A stretch of 64,000 nt of DNA from assembly GCA_021234155.1 (NCBI GenBank), contig JAJEKV010000024.1:12250913-12314912 (forward strand), given 5' to 3'. Both the position numbers and the translations under genes were made by a program. This DNA is from Isoetes taiwanensis. Lineage: Eukaryota; Streptophyta; Lycopodiopsida; Isoetales; Isoetaceae. This document shows, in pieces, positions 11,215 through 24,569 of this stretch. The notes below the pieces were generated by a model. That model saw nothing but the letters and a program-made list of their open reading frames with translations, was not told the DNA's origin and searched no databases. Every line of letters begins with the position of its first letter. Position 1 is the stretch's first letter.

Positions 11215-12500
11215 GCTTTACGCACATGTGCCATAAGTGCCTCTACATGTAATCCATCCGTTCTATATTTCATGGGTTTGAGTCTTCTCCAGAACTTCTT
11301 CGGATCTACCAGCAATTCCTCCATCATTTTCTTATGTTTCTTGTATAGGTATGCCTTCTTTTTATTTTTAATCAGCCTAATATATATCCTCCGTTCACAT
11401 GCTTTCTCTCCCCTTCGCCGCTCTAAATTTTGCCCTCTCGATGCTTGCCTTTCGATCGAACCAGCTATTGCAAGGCAGCCCCATCCTTTGACGATATGAT
11501 ACAAAGCAACTATCCGGCGATTGCAACAAAATCTCGATAATGCATCACTTTTTCCTTGTAATGTGTCAGGCCATACAATAGAAGTCACTTTCTGTTCACA
11601 TATATCACCATATTTATCTGCTTTGTCGTATTTCAAATATATTCGTTTGCTTTTATGTATGGCTTCACCCTTACAGCTCCATTGCACCTTAATCTTTATA
11701 GAGATGGGCACATGATCTGAATTTTCATTTTCATCTCCAATTGACATACCAACAAGATGTTCGGCAAAAGAGGGTTTGGCAATGACATAATCTACCACAC
11801 TGGCATTTCTGCAGGTACGTTTGCCTGATCCTGGGTATCTAGCAGTGCCATTAAAGATCACCATCTCAAAGCCACTACACAAATGCAGCACATGACGCCC
11901 CTGCGGTGTTGGCCATTTCACACCATCATCTGATAACCTGTTCCAGCCTGATTTTTTTAGTTCGTCATTATCCATCATCTCCAACCACTCTGTTTCTCCA
12001 TCCGGACTAACCATAGCTGCCTGTTGGTTTCCCGTTCGGCCATTAAAATCCCCTAACAATACTACTTCCCTGTCATGCTCAGTGTTAGTATATCCTGCTC
12101 CAGATGAAAAAATGGGTCATCTTTATCCAAATCCCCTTTGTTATATATAGGCGACTCTCTTGGTGGAAAATAACACCCGGCCACGTAGATCTTACCAATT
12201 CTACCTGGTAGCTCAATCCAAATGTACTGTGCTGATGCTTTCTGTTCCAACACACAAACTGCATGGGCAATTTCATTCCTAGCATAACATGCAATCCCTC
12301 CAGAACCCTTAAGATTCCACCCTTTATTATTCCATACCGAATGCATCATTGTGAATCCAAAATATCCTGAGACCTTTCTCTTCATGCTCACATGTTTCCA
12401 AGAAAAAAATTACATCTACATCATCTAACAGATCTGCCATAGTGCATACTTTGCTATGTTTTAAGGTATTTACATTCCAACATACTAACCTGGCGGTCGC
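11184..12500 (-). pseudogene. LINE endonuclease domain and linker
   Basis: The domain begins near 12500 with RLVCWNVNTLK and an ETCE motif equivalent to the catalytic Glu box. It continues in the frame at 12062-12391 (GGIACYARNEIA and YVAGCYFPPRES), then 11184-12059, which starts at GDFNGRTGNQ with the conserved GDFN box and reaches the SDHVPI box with the terminal Asp-His pair. At least two frameshifts (near 12390 and 12060) break it. After the SDH box comes a basic linker leading to the RT. The order EN then RT is that of apurinic-endonuclease LINEs. Confidence 0.8.
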
Positions 12501-12506
12501 TATTTC

Positions 12507-12960
12507 CTATGCATCTTCTATCACCGCTTTTCCTCCTCTCCAGTAAGTACGTCTTCCTGCTGCCCTAGCCTCCTTCATTTTCACAATGTCTTCTTTCCTC
12601 TGCTGAAATTGCATCCCCGTTAAATCATCGTTAATCCGGATAAATTGGCCCTTGCTAAAACCGTTTACGCATCACTCTCGCTTTAGCTTCTTTGCTTGCA
12701 CATTTGACCGAATGTTATGTGTCCCCTCACCTTTCTTGCCAATTCGATATGCCTCCGTAATATCCACCGGTGCTTGGATTTGCATTCTTTCTGCAAGGAA
12801 GGTATGAACAAAGCAGCCCAGTTGTCCTCATTCTCCTTTTTCCGTAGGCCAAACAATTCTAAAATTATTAGCCTTCGATTCCCTTTCATGCATATCAGCC
12901 AAGTGCTCTATTTTCTCATTCAAAGCATCAATTGCTCCTTGAAAACCATCATTTGAGCCC
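12507..12960 (-). pseudogene. LINE ORF1-like region
   Basis: The minus-strand segment 12683-12889 (AALFIPSLQKECK, then HIELARKVR) continues, across an internal stop near 12660, into FSKGQFIRINDDL, EDIVKMKEARAAGR and a stop at about 12507, just before the ORF2 start. The layout (a short basic protein right before the endonuclease frame) and the fold-like pattern suggest an L1-ORF1p type RNA-binding protein, but I see no diagnostic motif. Sequence up to 13678 is probably the rest of ORF1 and the 5' untranslated region. Confidence 0.45.
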
Positions 12961-13676
12961 CTATTCAAGTCTCAAACTTTGATCCATGACCTGCTTTGTC
13001 TCTACGATACGCTTGCTAGCTCTTTGCTTTAGCTCTACATTTTACTCTTTAAAGAACACAAAGACTCATTCATACCTTGCAAAAGCTTAAGCATTTGTGC
13101 CTGATGGGCTGCCGCCTCCTTCCTTGCCTCGCTTTCTGCTTCCTTCCCCGGACTGCTCCATGGATTCTAGTAGCTTCATCATCACCGTAGTAAGCAATTG
13201 ACCCATTAGCATCTCTCCTCCCAAGAATCCGTAGAAGGCACCATAGCTCGCTGCAAATCAGCCCCAAAGACAGGCCCAAGCCCTCCGGATATGTCAGCCT
13301 TCAGCCCCAAATCGGTTGCCTCTGCCTCCAGAGATTCCGCCAAAAAAGTACCAGAGTCCCCATCCGAGGTGTCATCCGATATGTCTTCAGAAGAACTTCC
13401 TTGCCCTGCCTTTTACATTCATTTTTTACCTTCTTGACATTGCCTACCACAGTTTATTTGCCCCCTGGGAGCCGAATCAGCCTTGGAGCCCACCTCCTTG
13501 GAGCCCCTTTTTCCCCTCAAGATCTTATCTGTCTCCTTTTTTAGGATGTCCCATCCTACACAAATCCCTAAAATGCCAATTACAGACATCAAAACTAATT
13601 CAAAAGTATTGATGTTATACACCGCTGGAAAGATCTCTAATAAGCTTTCCAACGAGCCCAACCCCGCCCGTTAAAT

Positions 13677-14500
<824 letters not shown>

Positions 14501-17239
14501 ATTCAAGATTTGGCCGTGACCGACCGCCGAGTGTGAAAATAGCAAGCAGAGTTTGGAAAATTGATATCTTGATGATCTTTTTTAAACTTTGGATGTACTC
14601 TACTACTGTCTGTAAACAAGGGAGGACTGCTTGTCTGATCAGAAATGCTGTTATAAACTTGAGAATGCAATTTTTATTTGAGAAATGCAAAATTAGCAAG
14701 AATACTGAAATCAGGCAAGTTAAGATTGATCTCTTTATGTTTTCTCCAGCTTTTTGTGCTCTTTCCTAGATGGACCATTCTCTGCAAATGCACTTGATCT
14801 ATTTGCAAACACTAAACCTCTTGGATATATGCTGATATACTCTGAATGCAACTTAATTTAGTTGTGTGGAATTTAAATATGTAGAGCAAAATATGATGAG
14901 ATCTAGTTCACAATGAGCTTTAGAATATTTTTTCACCTTCGAATTTCGTTTTTATCTTATTGCTTTACCTTGTTTTGAAAGAAGAGTGCAAATTCAACTC
15001 AGATATGTCACCAAGGGTCGGATTTTCATTCATTTCAATATCACACAATCATAAGCCAGATTCCCTTTATTTCTTGAACCTTGGCACAATTCCCAAGACT
15101 TAAAATGAAGGTCAATATGAGGTCTTTTTTGAAAATTCTTTTTTGCACATGGAACCTTTTTTTATGCTCTATGATGTGGAGGAATCTTTTTTTGCAAAAT
15201 GATCTGCACCCTGCAATCACCTGCACATAGATGGAATCGGCTAATGACGACCAATCGCAATGGTTGTTCTGGATTCAATAAAGTCAGTGAACAACTGCTG
15301 GTTCTCCTGTGCGGCTCTTCTAAGACTAGTTCAGCTCACTATCCAGGCTTCTTCCTGTTATCTGCACGACTTCGGGAGACAACAACACTTCTGAGTCTTC
15401 AAAGAGTCTATTGAGATATCACAGACAAATCTCAAATCTCAGGCAATTCCTTTAGTTTGACAGGAACCCGACCTCATAACTCTTCAATTAGAAGGTACTT
15501 TCTTCTGTACGAGCAGCTCTTCTGGATTCAATCACAGAAGCTAGCAGCTCATCTTCACTTCACCTGACGGTTCCATCTTCAACCTAGATGGATTTTTCCA
15601 TGTCTCAGGCCGATGTTCTCCTTTCTACCAGATCCCGATGTCACAATTTAGTTTTCTGTTGTTTGCATCTGCTAATCTAGTCCACTGTCCAATACCCCCT
15701 GTTCATATCAAGTTGTCCACCTAATGCAAATGCAAAAACCCTTTGTCTGAACGTATATAAATCATTTTTTAATTTTTTTTTCCTTTTTTGTTCTCCGCCT
15801 TAATTGCGATGGAGTGCGCCACGTTCATAACTTGATCTTGAAGTAACTGGATCGGGTGGTGATGGCGCTGGTTTTCCTTCACTCTCACAACACCTCAAAG
15901 TCGAATTTCTTCATCAGCTGTAGATTTCATTCTTGGTATGTGAAATATATAGAATTGGTTTTGCAGGAGCTGATTATATTCAACGGGTCTGTGCTGGGCT
16001 TCACAGACTATATAATTCGGAACAGTGCCGAAGTTCTAAAAATGCATAGCCAGAATTTGATCTAGCTACAGGTTCCATAGCAGTATTGAATGCTGCAGGT
16101 TCCATAGTAGTGTTGAATGTTTGACGAGCCTTGGTAGATCTGGCGAGTCACTGATTGCAGCCATTGTATCAATAGGCATAAGTGAAGACAGATTGATTAT
16201 CAGACCATTTTGGTAATTGATTCCTTTTCATTGTTAGAAAAGAGTACTTGGTTTTTTTGGTTTTTCACACGGTATTCTTTAAACGTTTTGGTTCTTGCTT
16301 CATTCCGCTTTTCTATAGAGAAAACCTACGTATTTCCCTGTCAAAGATATTACCCGTTGTTGGCTCAATTATGGGCCGCTTGTGCTTCAAACCAAATCCA
16401 TTTTCATCACCGTATTTTAACTTCCATAGCCTTCTCTGGATCTCTATGATGTTTCTGGTTGAAAAATGGCATGCAACCATCGAACCCTTTTACTTTAGGG
16501 TTCCAAAAATTCCGTTGCATCAAGTATGGCTACCCCCATGGATCTTGCACCACCATAGCCAAAGCTTGCAGAAATCTTGCACCCAAAGAAAAACAGAGAT
16601 CACATTGGCGCTCCTAAGATTCGCATATTGTCTTCACCAGTTTTTCTAGTTTGCATCGGTGGGTTAGGCTGCACAGCTTCACCGGAATTCATCGGTTTAC
16701 CCTGCTTAGATGCTCCACAGCTCTATAGTTTTTGATGGATAGCGTCTGCAACATCCTATCCTATAGGCTCTGGTATGTATAAGAACTGGCAAGTACTAAC
16801 TTGCAGCAAGTTGTATCAGGTCTCCATTGAAATTCTTTCTATAACACAAAGCATGAAAGGACTAATTTCGAGATAAACCCTCCCGAGATAAAATGCATAC
16901 TTAGCTAACCTGCGATTCGTAAATTCAGGGCCCTATCTTCAGTTGCCTTATGTATCTTTCTATCCCAGGATTCTGTATGGGTTCATGGTCTGCCTCTTGC
17001 ATTGTCACATCTGAGCTAGCCTGCGGTTACCACCAATCCGGTGGCGCCCGTAGCTCACCCGCTTGTGGCATGGCATCTACTTTTATAGCATGTGCTTCTA
17101 CTCTTGATCCTGTGGTACAAGGCAAGTCTTCTGTCTAGACCATAGTGTCTGCAGTAGTTGACGGAGCAGATACTGGAGGGTGTTGTGCTTGAGTGCCTGT
17201 TGCAATTGCAGAGTAAAGTATAACATGTATCTTATACAG
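14501..17239. other. No recognised gene
   Basis: AT-rich sequence with many T runs. Frames of 60-133 codons (for example 16248-16649) are short, Phe-rich and show no domain. The minus strand between about 17240 and 16930 reads with few stops and may be the 3' part of the neighbouring LINE or an unrelated exon. I could not find the 3' end of the Rep-like element here. Confidence 0.5.
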
Positions 17240-17368
17240 TACCTGGCCCTCTATGAGAAGTGATGTATCTTGAATATGCAACTTGCCCCACATATCCGAG
17301 AGCCTCGATTAAGGTCTGCGATCTGCTTTTGTATCTGCTCTTGCCATTAGGGTATGAGCTGGTTGTCC

Positions 17369-18096
17369 CTACCTTATAAGCCTGTATTTGCTTCTGATGT
17401 CTTCATATGACGTACAATCGTTGAGCATGTGGTTCTCGTCCTCTACTCCCCCTGTGTCACAGATTCTACAAACTCGATTTTCTCTTTCCACTTTCCTCCA
17501 TTTGTCCTTCTCGATTCTTAGATCATGGCTCCCCATCCTGAATCTTGCCAAGGGGTGTCTCTTCTTGTTTTTCCCAACCAGCTGTCTCTATACATTTGTT
17601 GTCCTATCTATTGGTCCGAGTTGAAGACTTCTCTCAGCCAAAGTGTTTTCAGGCCGTTGTGTTTTTGTAACCATGCTCTCATCACTCTGTCGGCCCAATC
17701 TTCATTCCACTTTTCTTCACTTACTAGGTCGCTTAGAGTCATCCCCATCTCTCTGGTTCATACTGCTACTTCCCTGAACCATTCGTTACCTGTGATGATG
17801 TGTGATTTGGCCGATTCACTAATTGCGATTGTTGATAATTTCCCAATGTGTCCTCCCACGTTGTCTTTTAACAAATATCTGATGGTCCTTTTCCAGGCTC
17901 TTACCTCCATTGGTCCCTGACCCGTCTCATATACCATGACTGCCAGGGGTGTGTTTGATCGCACTCTGAATTCCTGCATATGCCATTGCCTCAAAATCCC
18001 TTCTTCCTCATAGACCAGGCCCCCATGCCTCTGATCCATATAGTTGTGTTGATGCAACCACTGTATTAAACAGATAGCATTTGATCTTTCAATCAA
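17369..18096 (-). pseudogene. LINE C-terminal region with Cys/His motif
   Basis: The frames 17758-18096 and 17369-17551 encode the part following the RT. The second includes the CRICDTGGVEDENHMLNDC motif, a C-X2-C...H...C pattern that is the usual end of LINE ORF2 proteins and is thought to bind nucleic acid. The two frames are separated by a frame change near 17700. Confidence 0.7.
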
Positions 18097-18173
18097 TTAT
18101 TCTACTCCTGTTACAAAAGTTTTTCATATTGAAGTAGCTTCCTATAGCTGACTGGAATCTAGCGTCCGCTCCC

Positions 18174-18874
18174 TTATACCATTTGCCTGTACCATGAGCA
18201 TCGTATCCCAGGTATTTGTATTCTGTCGATTCTTCCAGTTCTGCCCCCATGTAATGTGACTATTTTGGTCCTTGCTAGGTTCACTGTTAGTCCTGTCCTG
18301 TTACAGAAAGCCTCTAGTAGCCCTAATAACCTGTGCATACCTTTGTTCTTGGTAGCCATCATGCTTAGATCATCAGCATACAGCATGAAAGGTACCCTAG
18401 TATCCCCCAGGGTGGGGGTATCCCCATCCCCTTGCCTTTCTTCTATGAAGCCCTGTAATGCATCAATGTAAATGCCAAATACTGTTGGGGATAATGGGCA
18501 CCCTGTTTAACTCCTGTGTCACAATCTATTGTCTGTCTTTCCTGCTCCATTCTGGCATATACTCTCTCGTATAACCGTGCGATAGACCCTACCATGTCTC
18601 CTGGTGCCCACATGTCTACTAACCTCTGCAACATCTTTTCCCTTGGGATAGTGTCGAATGCTTTTCTGAAATCCACAAAGCAGCATATTATCTTCTTTCC
18701 CTGTGATTTGTTTTGCTCTATTAATATTCGAAGGGTTACCAAGTGATCTATAGTCAAGTGTTCAGGTCTGAAGCCTGCTTGTCCTTGTGCTCTTAGCTTT
18801 TCTGTCTCTGCCCAGTACTTCAATTTACTGTCCAATACCTTCCCGAACCACTTCGCAAAGATAGAGCTTACCAT
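18174..18874 (-). pseudogene. LINE reverse transcriptase core
   Basis: Frame 18443-18874 holds GQAGFRPEHLTIDHLVTLR, CCFVDFRKAFDTIPR with the first catalytic Asp, and DTGVKQG. After a break near 18450 the frame 18174-18386 begins at LYADDLSMMATK, the intact YADD catalytic box, followed by LTVNLARTKIV. The catalytic residues are preserved but the frame is not, so the copy is inactive. Confidence 0.85.
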
Positions 18875-19180
18875 TATCGTCCCCGTAGTTTCCCTAGTTC
18901 TTCCATGTCTCCCCCCTTGTGTAGAGGTATTACCCTATTGTATGTCCATCTATCTGGCAGCTCTGTAATGAATATGCCATTAAATATCTCGGTGACCTAA
19001 TTCCCAATTACTGTGTCTAGACATTTCAGTAGCTCCACGGTAAGTCCATAAAGATCTGGTGTCTTGTTATTTGACATTTTCTATAGTGCTACCATCACTT
19101 CCTGTACGCTGAAGCATGACTTACTTGTTTCTATTGAGGTGGGTATTGGCATCGGTGTGGCTCCTGTCTTATATAATTTT

Positions 19181-20780
19181 TCAATGTATTTCTTCCATTT
19201 GATTCCCCGAGTATTCTGTTGTGTGTTCTCTGGCTTTCTGTTCCCCCCCTCCCTTTACCTTCATTCCCTTCATTCCCTTCCAGAACCTCCTGGGTTGCTT
19301 TTTTAGCATGTCTGCTAGCTCCCATTGGTGTTGTAATAGGTTTTTGTTTCGTTTCGATTTCAGCAGTTTTAGGTATGCCGCCTTTTCTGTTTGATATGCT
19401 TCCATGCGTTTGTGGTCTCTGACTCTCCTTTTCTGTTCCCTGCATTCTTCATCATACCATACTGAGGCACTGAATTCCTGGTTCTTTCTAGGTCTTTTCC
19501 TTTTCCCGAAAATATCTGTCGCCACCTGCACTATTATGTCATCGAGCGTATTTCCATTCTCCCCTACTCCATGCTTCTTCCAAGCCCATTTTTTCATCTA
19601 TGATCTGACATTTTTTGTGAAGGTCTCTGCATGTCTATTCTGGAAGTATATTTTCATGTTTGTGTCTTTTTCTTTGTCTGGTACCTCCTTTTGTGCCTGT
19701 TCTTCCCGCCTTATTGCCAATTGGATGGGTCTGTGGCTCTCCCTTTTCCTGGTTGGCCAATCTTCCAGTATGAAGCTTGAGATGTCTGCTACGGCTTTGT
19801 CGTTCATCACATAATCGACTATAGTTTTCCCATGTGTATTCTGACTTGTGAATTCCCCTGATCCTATCCATCTCTGTACCCCGTTGGCTATAATGACCCC
19901 TGCTGTCGTGCATACCTCTATCAATAACTTGCCTTTCGCATTGATTTCTGCCTTGTCCTCTATACTTCTTTTCCAATCTTGTGGTCTCGCGGTTTGTATC
20001 CATTGCCCACTTATCTCGTTTACATACGTGATTTGTGCTTGCTCCTGGCATATTCTGGCATTCACGTCTCCTATCAGTACCATCGGCCCCTGGTCCTTCC
20101 AGTTCATGATACTCTTCCACAGGTCCAGCAATTCCAGTTTGTCACTGTTTAGCGGGTAGTATGCTATAATCATGATTAAATCTTTTTTATTTTGTAGTTG
20201 TATGCTTAGCATCATGTATCTTTTATTGACATCTGAGGGTAAAAGCATGTTAGGGTGTCCCTTAAAAAGTATTATTTAGTGACCAAAAAGGTACCTAAAA
20301 AGGTACCCAGGACTGGGTACTGGGTACCTGTGTAATATCTCAATAAAAGGTACATTCTAGGACTTTTATATATATTTTGATCTCCGGTAGCATTATCCTT
20401 ATCTTAACTTTCAATATTAATGTGTCCTTGACTTTTATTTTGAACTTTTGTACTAGTTTTAATGAAAATAAAAATGAGAAAGTACCCAGTTCTGAAGTAC
20501 CTAGTGTATGTACTTTTGCAGGTTCCAAAAGTGGTACACCCTAACATGCTTTTACCCCTGAATGCACAATACATGCCTTATTGGCTACACTATATCTTTT
20601 ATATAGCAAGCTAGACCTGCGCTCCCTCTTCCTATCTTAAAATCTTTGTCTTTCCAACATGTGAAAAGCCGATACCTCTCATCCTCTAGCAGTCGCTTGG
20701 TATTGTGTTCCCATGTCTCCACCAGACATATTATATCATAATTATGGGCTTCCTCAAGCCTCTCCCCATCGTCCCATGGG
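19181..20780 (-). pseudogene. LINE endonuclease domain and linker, split by a MITE
   Basis: The N-terminal part (about 20780-20558) reads EEAHNYDIICLVETWEH with the catalytic Glu box. After the MITE the frame continues in 19598-20248 with IIAYYPLN, LIGDVNARI (the GD-N box) and the box near SHRPIQ that replaces the usual SDH.P. A further frame (19181-19597) gives the basic linker. Removing the 20237-20557 insertion plus one target copy makes the two endonuclease pieces contiguous in frame, so the MITE came after the LINE. Confidence 0.8.
20237..20557. mobile_element. 321-bp MITE with 22-bp perfect terminal inverted repeats
   Basis: The left end gggtaaaagcatgttagggt (from 20237) is the reverse complement of the right end, which ends at 20557; 22 bases pair perfectly. 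Flanking ctga (20233-20236 and 20558-20561) is a 4-bp target duplication. Inside are further inverted words based on ggtaccc and agtaccc. There is no coding capacity. The LINE endonuclease frame is continuous when the element and one ctga are removed, which confirms the borders. I cannot assign a superfamily. Confidence 0.85.
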
Positions 20781-20880
20781 TACCTGGTGCAGTTCTAGTA
20801 CCATATGGTCAACGCTTCTTTCCCCTGGGCTGGTCCTTTGGGTTCTCCGTATGCTCTGACCCGTTGGTTATCCTTCTTGG

Positions 20881-21780
20881 TCATCCCCTGGTCTTTGCGA
20901 TCGAGATTAGGTCATTTTCGTGTGTTTGCTCCTCGTCGGCCTCGGCCCCATTTTCATTTTCTCCTCCTGGTGATGGCTGTATCAGAGTGAGAGCTCTCTC
21001 CACTGATGTTCCCCCATCCGACCCCTGCATCACCGGTGTCAAGGGGTGGGTTTCCTCACCCTCCAGTCCTTTTGATCTGATGGCCTCTGGTCTCCCCATG
21101 TTCTGCTCCTATCCTAAGGGTTGTTGGTCCCTGATTCATTTGTGCAGATATACTTTTCCATTTCGACCGCCAAGCATCCCTGCTGTTTGGTTCAACTCCC
21201 TTGTTTTGGCCAGTTCTTTGTGTGGCCCTTGCCGCTGCATGACTGTTAAGGTCTCTTGCACCTTGATCCCATTCCTCAGTCTGGAACCCATGCGCAGTAT
21301 CCGCTCCCTGGCTGCTATGTCCCTGAGCGTCAAATTTATGTATCTTGCTCATCCCCTCCATTGGCCCGAGCATGCTGCTTTTACAGTTATGCTTCGATGC
21401 TCTTTGAATACTGCTTCTATTACCTCCGCAGTAACTCGATAGGTGTCTTCGTTAGGTTTCTCGGCTATCCCTCTTGTGGCTAGCGCTACTAACGAAGCAG
21501 GTGCCACGTCAGAGCAACATAAAGAATGCTTGCTGTCACTACACGCAGATCAGCCTAACGTCATGTTTAATCCTATTCTGCTCCTCAAATTCCATGATGT
21601 GTGGTTTTATTCTATCAAAGGATTCCCATGCATCTAACTCAACATTTATTTTTTCTAAATCAACCAACCTCTGCATGACCTTGGTTTTCTCTTCTTCGAT
21701 TTCGTCCTTCGTTGCATCTCCTCACTTGTTCTCTCGACCCCTTGCACTCTAGTTTCCATGTTGGAATATCTAGCATTATA
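20881..21780 (-). pseudogene. LINE ORF1-like region (degraded)
   Basis: Upstream of the endonuclease the minus strand has overlapping frames. The piece 21136-21333 (LTLRDIAARERILRMGSRLR) and an upstream piece reading RVTAEVIEAVFKEHRS look like parts of an L1-ORF1p type RNA-binding protein. The following Gly/Pro/Glu-rich stretch (20881-21099) would be its C-terminal tail. Many stops interrupt it. The LINE 5' end is taken at about 21780, where the coding-like character ends, but this is not a proven border. Confidence 0.45.
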
Positions 21781-22398
21781 ACAGGGGTTTTTTTTTGTGA
21801 TTTTATACGCTTTTTGGCATGGTTTTCATATGATTTCATGGGCGTATTGGACGAGGCATACTAATCAGTACATCTAGAGTGCACCAAGTTTTTGCATGCA
21901 ATTTGTGCAATTTTTGTTTCAATGGTTAAGATCGGGCTTACAAAGAAAGCCCTCTTTTAATTCAAAAAATCCAATGGCTTATAACGAAAAAGCCCTTTTC
22001 TCCATGAGAGAACAAAACATAGGGTTTGGGAAAGGCCTCGGTCGAGACAAGGCAAGGGCGGCAAGGCCAGGTTCTTCTGCCGTCCCTTTGCCTCAGAGCA
22101 TCCCATGCAGTCCCCTTTGCTCTTACACTCGGGTGCCTATACGTTTCTGCAGTTTAGAAAGTTGAGCAACTCCTGCAAAACTAAAGTTTTTACTCTTGTC
22201 CTTTCACGATGAATAGATCAGAGCTTTTATGCCAGAAATCAATGTGTAGTCATAGGGAGATTAATTGTAAATTCATTGTTGGCAGTGAGACACCAAAGTT
22301 TGGATTGGAGCTCCAACAATTCAAGTGTATTTTGTTTTCCTTTGTTGTGCAATGTGTGCATCACTTTCAAGCTGAGAATAATCTCTACTGCTCATAGA

Positions 22399-22818
22399 CC
22401 AGGATTGCCGTCTGCTGTTTCAGCGGTTATTCATTCAAGGATACTACCCGCAGGAGGGGTTTCATCTTCAGGAGCTTTTCGAAGAAGAGCTTTTGCTGCA
22501 TGGCTATTCCCATTTCTGGCAATGTAGCTCTGATGCTGCATTGTTATTTCAAAGTGGTGTTTTTGATGTAAACAAGCACAAATTGATGAAAAAGGTCATG
22601 GCAAAGAGGTAGCAACAGTGGTCTTGTTAGGGTGGCTTGGATCCAAACAGAAGCATCTCAAGAAATATGCAGATTGGTACAATGCCAGAGGAATCAATGC
22701 TGTTACTTTTGTGCTTCCTATGAGCGACCTCTTGTGTGTCAAGGTTGGCAAGACAAACGAACAAATTGATCAACTGGCTCATCATCTTGCAACGTGGTTA
22801 AAGGAAACCACTAGTTAA
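22399..22818 (+). pseudogene. TMEM53/DUF829-like gene fragment
   Basis: From about 22577 the frame reads VATVVLLGWLGSKQKHLKKY, then WYNARGINAVTFVLPMSDLL and a helix ending HHLATWLKETTS before a stop at 22816-22818. This is the N-terminal beta-strand and helix pattern of the plant TMEM53-like alpha/beta-hydrolase family. Family members are several hundred residues long, whereas only about 80 matching residues are present. An acceptor-like AG lies at about 22575-22576, so the piece could be one exon. Upstream (22399-22527) there is an open frame that might encode a targeting sequence, but another frame there is equally open. No further exons were found to 24240, so I call it a fragment, possibly captured. 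A living gene with distant exons is the alternative. Confidence 0.55.
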
Positions 22819-24273
22819 AGGAAACCACACAGAATTACCATTAACATTATTAACATAAACCATTGCATTTCACACATTTAAATTAAAATCCCCCTTAAAC
22901 CCCCTTTGGTTTGGGTGCATATTCACACGGGGGGTTACGTAGGGCAGCGAGAGCCCCAAAAATATATTTACAATACATGTATAAAATTAACACTATTAAG
23001 TACATTCTCTCAAACCTTATAGTATTTTGTAAACCTTAATATACAGTGTACTTAAACTTATACATGCATACCCCACAAACGAGGATCGCTATGTACGGTC
23101 CAGATCTTGGAATAAAGGGCAAATATGCCCATCCGCCAGCATGTTAAGTGCGTCCATGCTTGGGATCCTGGCCTCCAATTGCATGTTCATCTAATGCCAA
23201 GAAATCCTTGAGGTCCTGCTGGCTTACCACTGCTCTTGCTGCATCCCCCCTCTTCTGTTGGCTGAGACTGATTTGATCTGCCATCGGACCTTGGGTATGA
23301 TTTCAGTGGCGGATTCCTCAGACGGGCTGGAATAGAGCTTTTCCTCTTGATATTACTGTGTTTCCTTCATTCAATATATGCTATCTACCAAACGGTATTT
23401 TATTTGAAAAACTGAATCAGAATTTGAATTAGTCATAATTGTTTTACCCATCTCTCTGCATGATTTGATTTTGCCGCTTATAATTTCGTCCGCTCTTGTG
23501 CATGTGTTTCGACATGTAATGATTTCAGCAGAGTCGTAGACCTGTTTTTGGGAGATGATCGGTCGGTAGGTTGTACCTTACCGCTCCATTTGATTGGACC
23601 GGGGTGACCCTCTCTATGCCAATCTAGATTTTCTGGTAGGTAACTACCACTTTTAAATACATTGTCATTTTGGTGACTCGGGTATTAGTTGGGGAGTCGA
23701 GCCCTCGCTATCCTGGTTTACGGCAGGAGTTGTACTCCTTAGTCCGTAACACAACCCAGTCTCCTTTTTGATGATATACCATTTGTATTATATCATGATC
23801 TAGAGTTCCCATAGTCAGTCCATCAGTCAGAAATAGAGTTTTTGGTGATCCGGAATATCAGTTGGTAGGTTTAGCCCTTGCTATCCTGGTGTACGGCGGA
23901 GGCCGAGCCTCTCTGTTCTGTATCTTGTTCCGTCCAACTTTTATCTTCTATTTATATAAAGCTTCATGATTTTGAACATACTCGTTCAAATGTACTTTTG
24001 TCTGCGTCCATTGTCATTGTACCTGTATGAATAAAGTTACTGGACAACATAAAGATAAGCAAAAGAAAAAAAACGATATTTTAAGTTTCTTCCAAAAAGT
24101 AACGTAAGTACATGCAACAAAAATATATGCAACCAAATTAGTGAACAATTTAATAGACTTTTAGTGAACAACTTAATAGCTAACTATTTATGTTAACGTA
24201 GCTATATAACTTTAAAAGGAAAGAAAGCACTTTAGAATTACAAGAAATTTATCGTGGCAGCCCCATCTTTTTT
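22819..24273. other. Intergenic DNA with an imperfect direct repeat
   Basis: No coding region was recognised. Between about 23660 and 23930 a block (gtgactcgggtattagttgg, then ccctcgctatcctggtttacgg) is followed about 170 bases later by a diverged copy (gtgatccggaatatcagttgg, then cccttgctatcctggtgtacgg). These could be remnants of an LTR or another repeat family. Confidence 0.5.
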
Positions 24274-24324
24274 CGGTGCCTTTTTTGGCTCCCGAAATCG
24301 GGGTCTCGCGCGGAGCGATTTTGG

Positions 24325-24569
24325 GAAAATCGCTTAAGCAATTTTCAAATTTTGCGAAAATCACTTAAGCGATTTTCAAAAAGGGGAAAGTGAAAATCGC
24401 TTAAGCGATTTTCGTTTTTTGTCACCGGAAAATGCGATCACCTGGCCAGGTGATTTAAAAAAAAAAAAAAAAATCGCTTAAGCGATTTTCAAAAGTCAGC
24501 GTCTGTCAGCGATCACCTGGCCAGGTGATTTTAAAAAAAAAAAGGGGCAAAATCGCTTAAGCGATTTTC
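24325..24569. repeat. Left palindrome array of the Pack-MULE
   Basis: Five copies of a palindrome with core aaatcgcttaagcgattt lie at about 24325, 24356, 24392, 24470 and 24548. The first two have single changes; the third is a perfect 22-bp palindrome. Interleaved are two identical copies of a second perfect palindrome, atcacctggccaggtgat (24437-24454 and 24512-24529). Short A runs separate them. The copies could be subterminal transposase-binding sites or hairpin-forming ends. Confidence 0.85.

Larger units (their letters stand above)
17240..21780 (-). mobile_element. Second EN-RT LINE with ORF1, decayed, carrying a MITE
   Basis: From right to left the element has an ORF1 region (about 21780-20880), an endonuclease starting near 20780, a reverse transcriptase (18874-18174) and a C-terminal Cys/His region ending near 17369. 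The left boundary is approximate because no tail or target duplication was recognised. Its RT shares GQAGFRP and TIDHLVTLR with the LINE at 9100-13678 but differs clearly in detail, so it is a separate family of the same broad group. Multiple frame breaks are present, and a MITE at 20237-20557 interrupts the endonuclease. Confidence 0.8.

Noticed and set aside
24325-24569. CRISPR-like array
   Set aside because: The repeats are palindromes at irregular spacing with A-run spacers in a plant transposon; there are no unique spacers of constant length and no cas genes.
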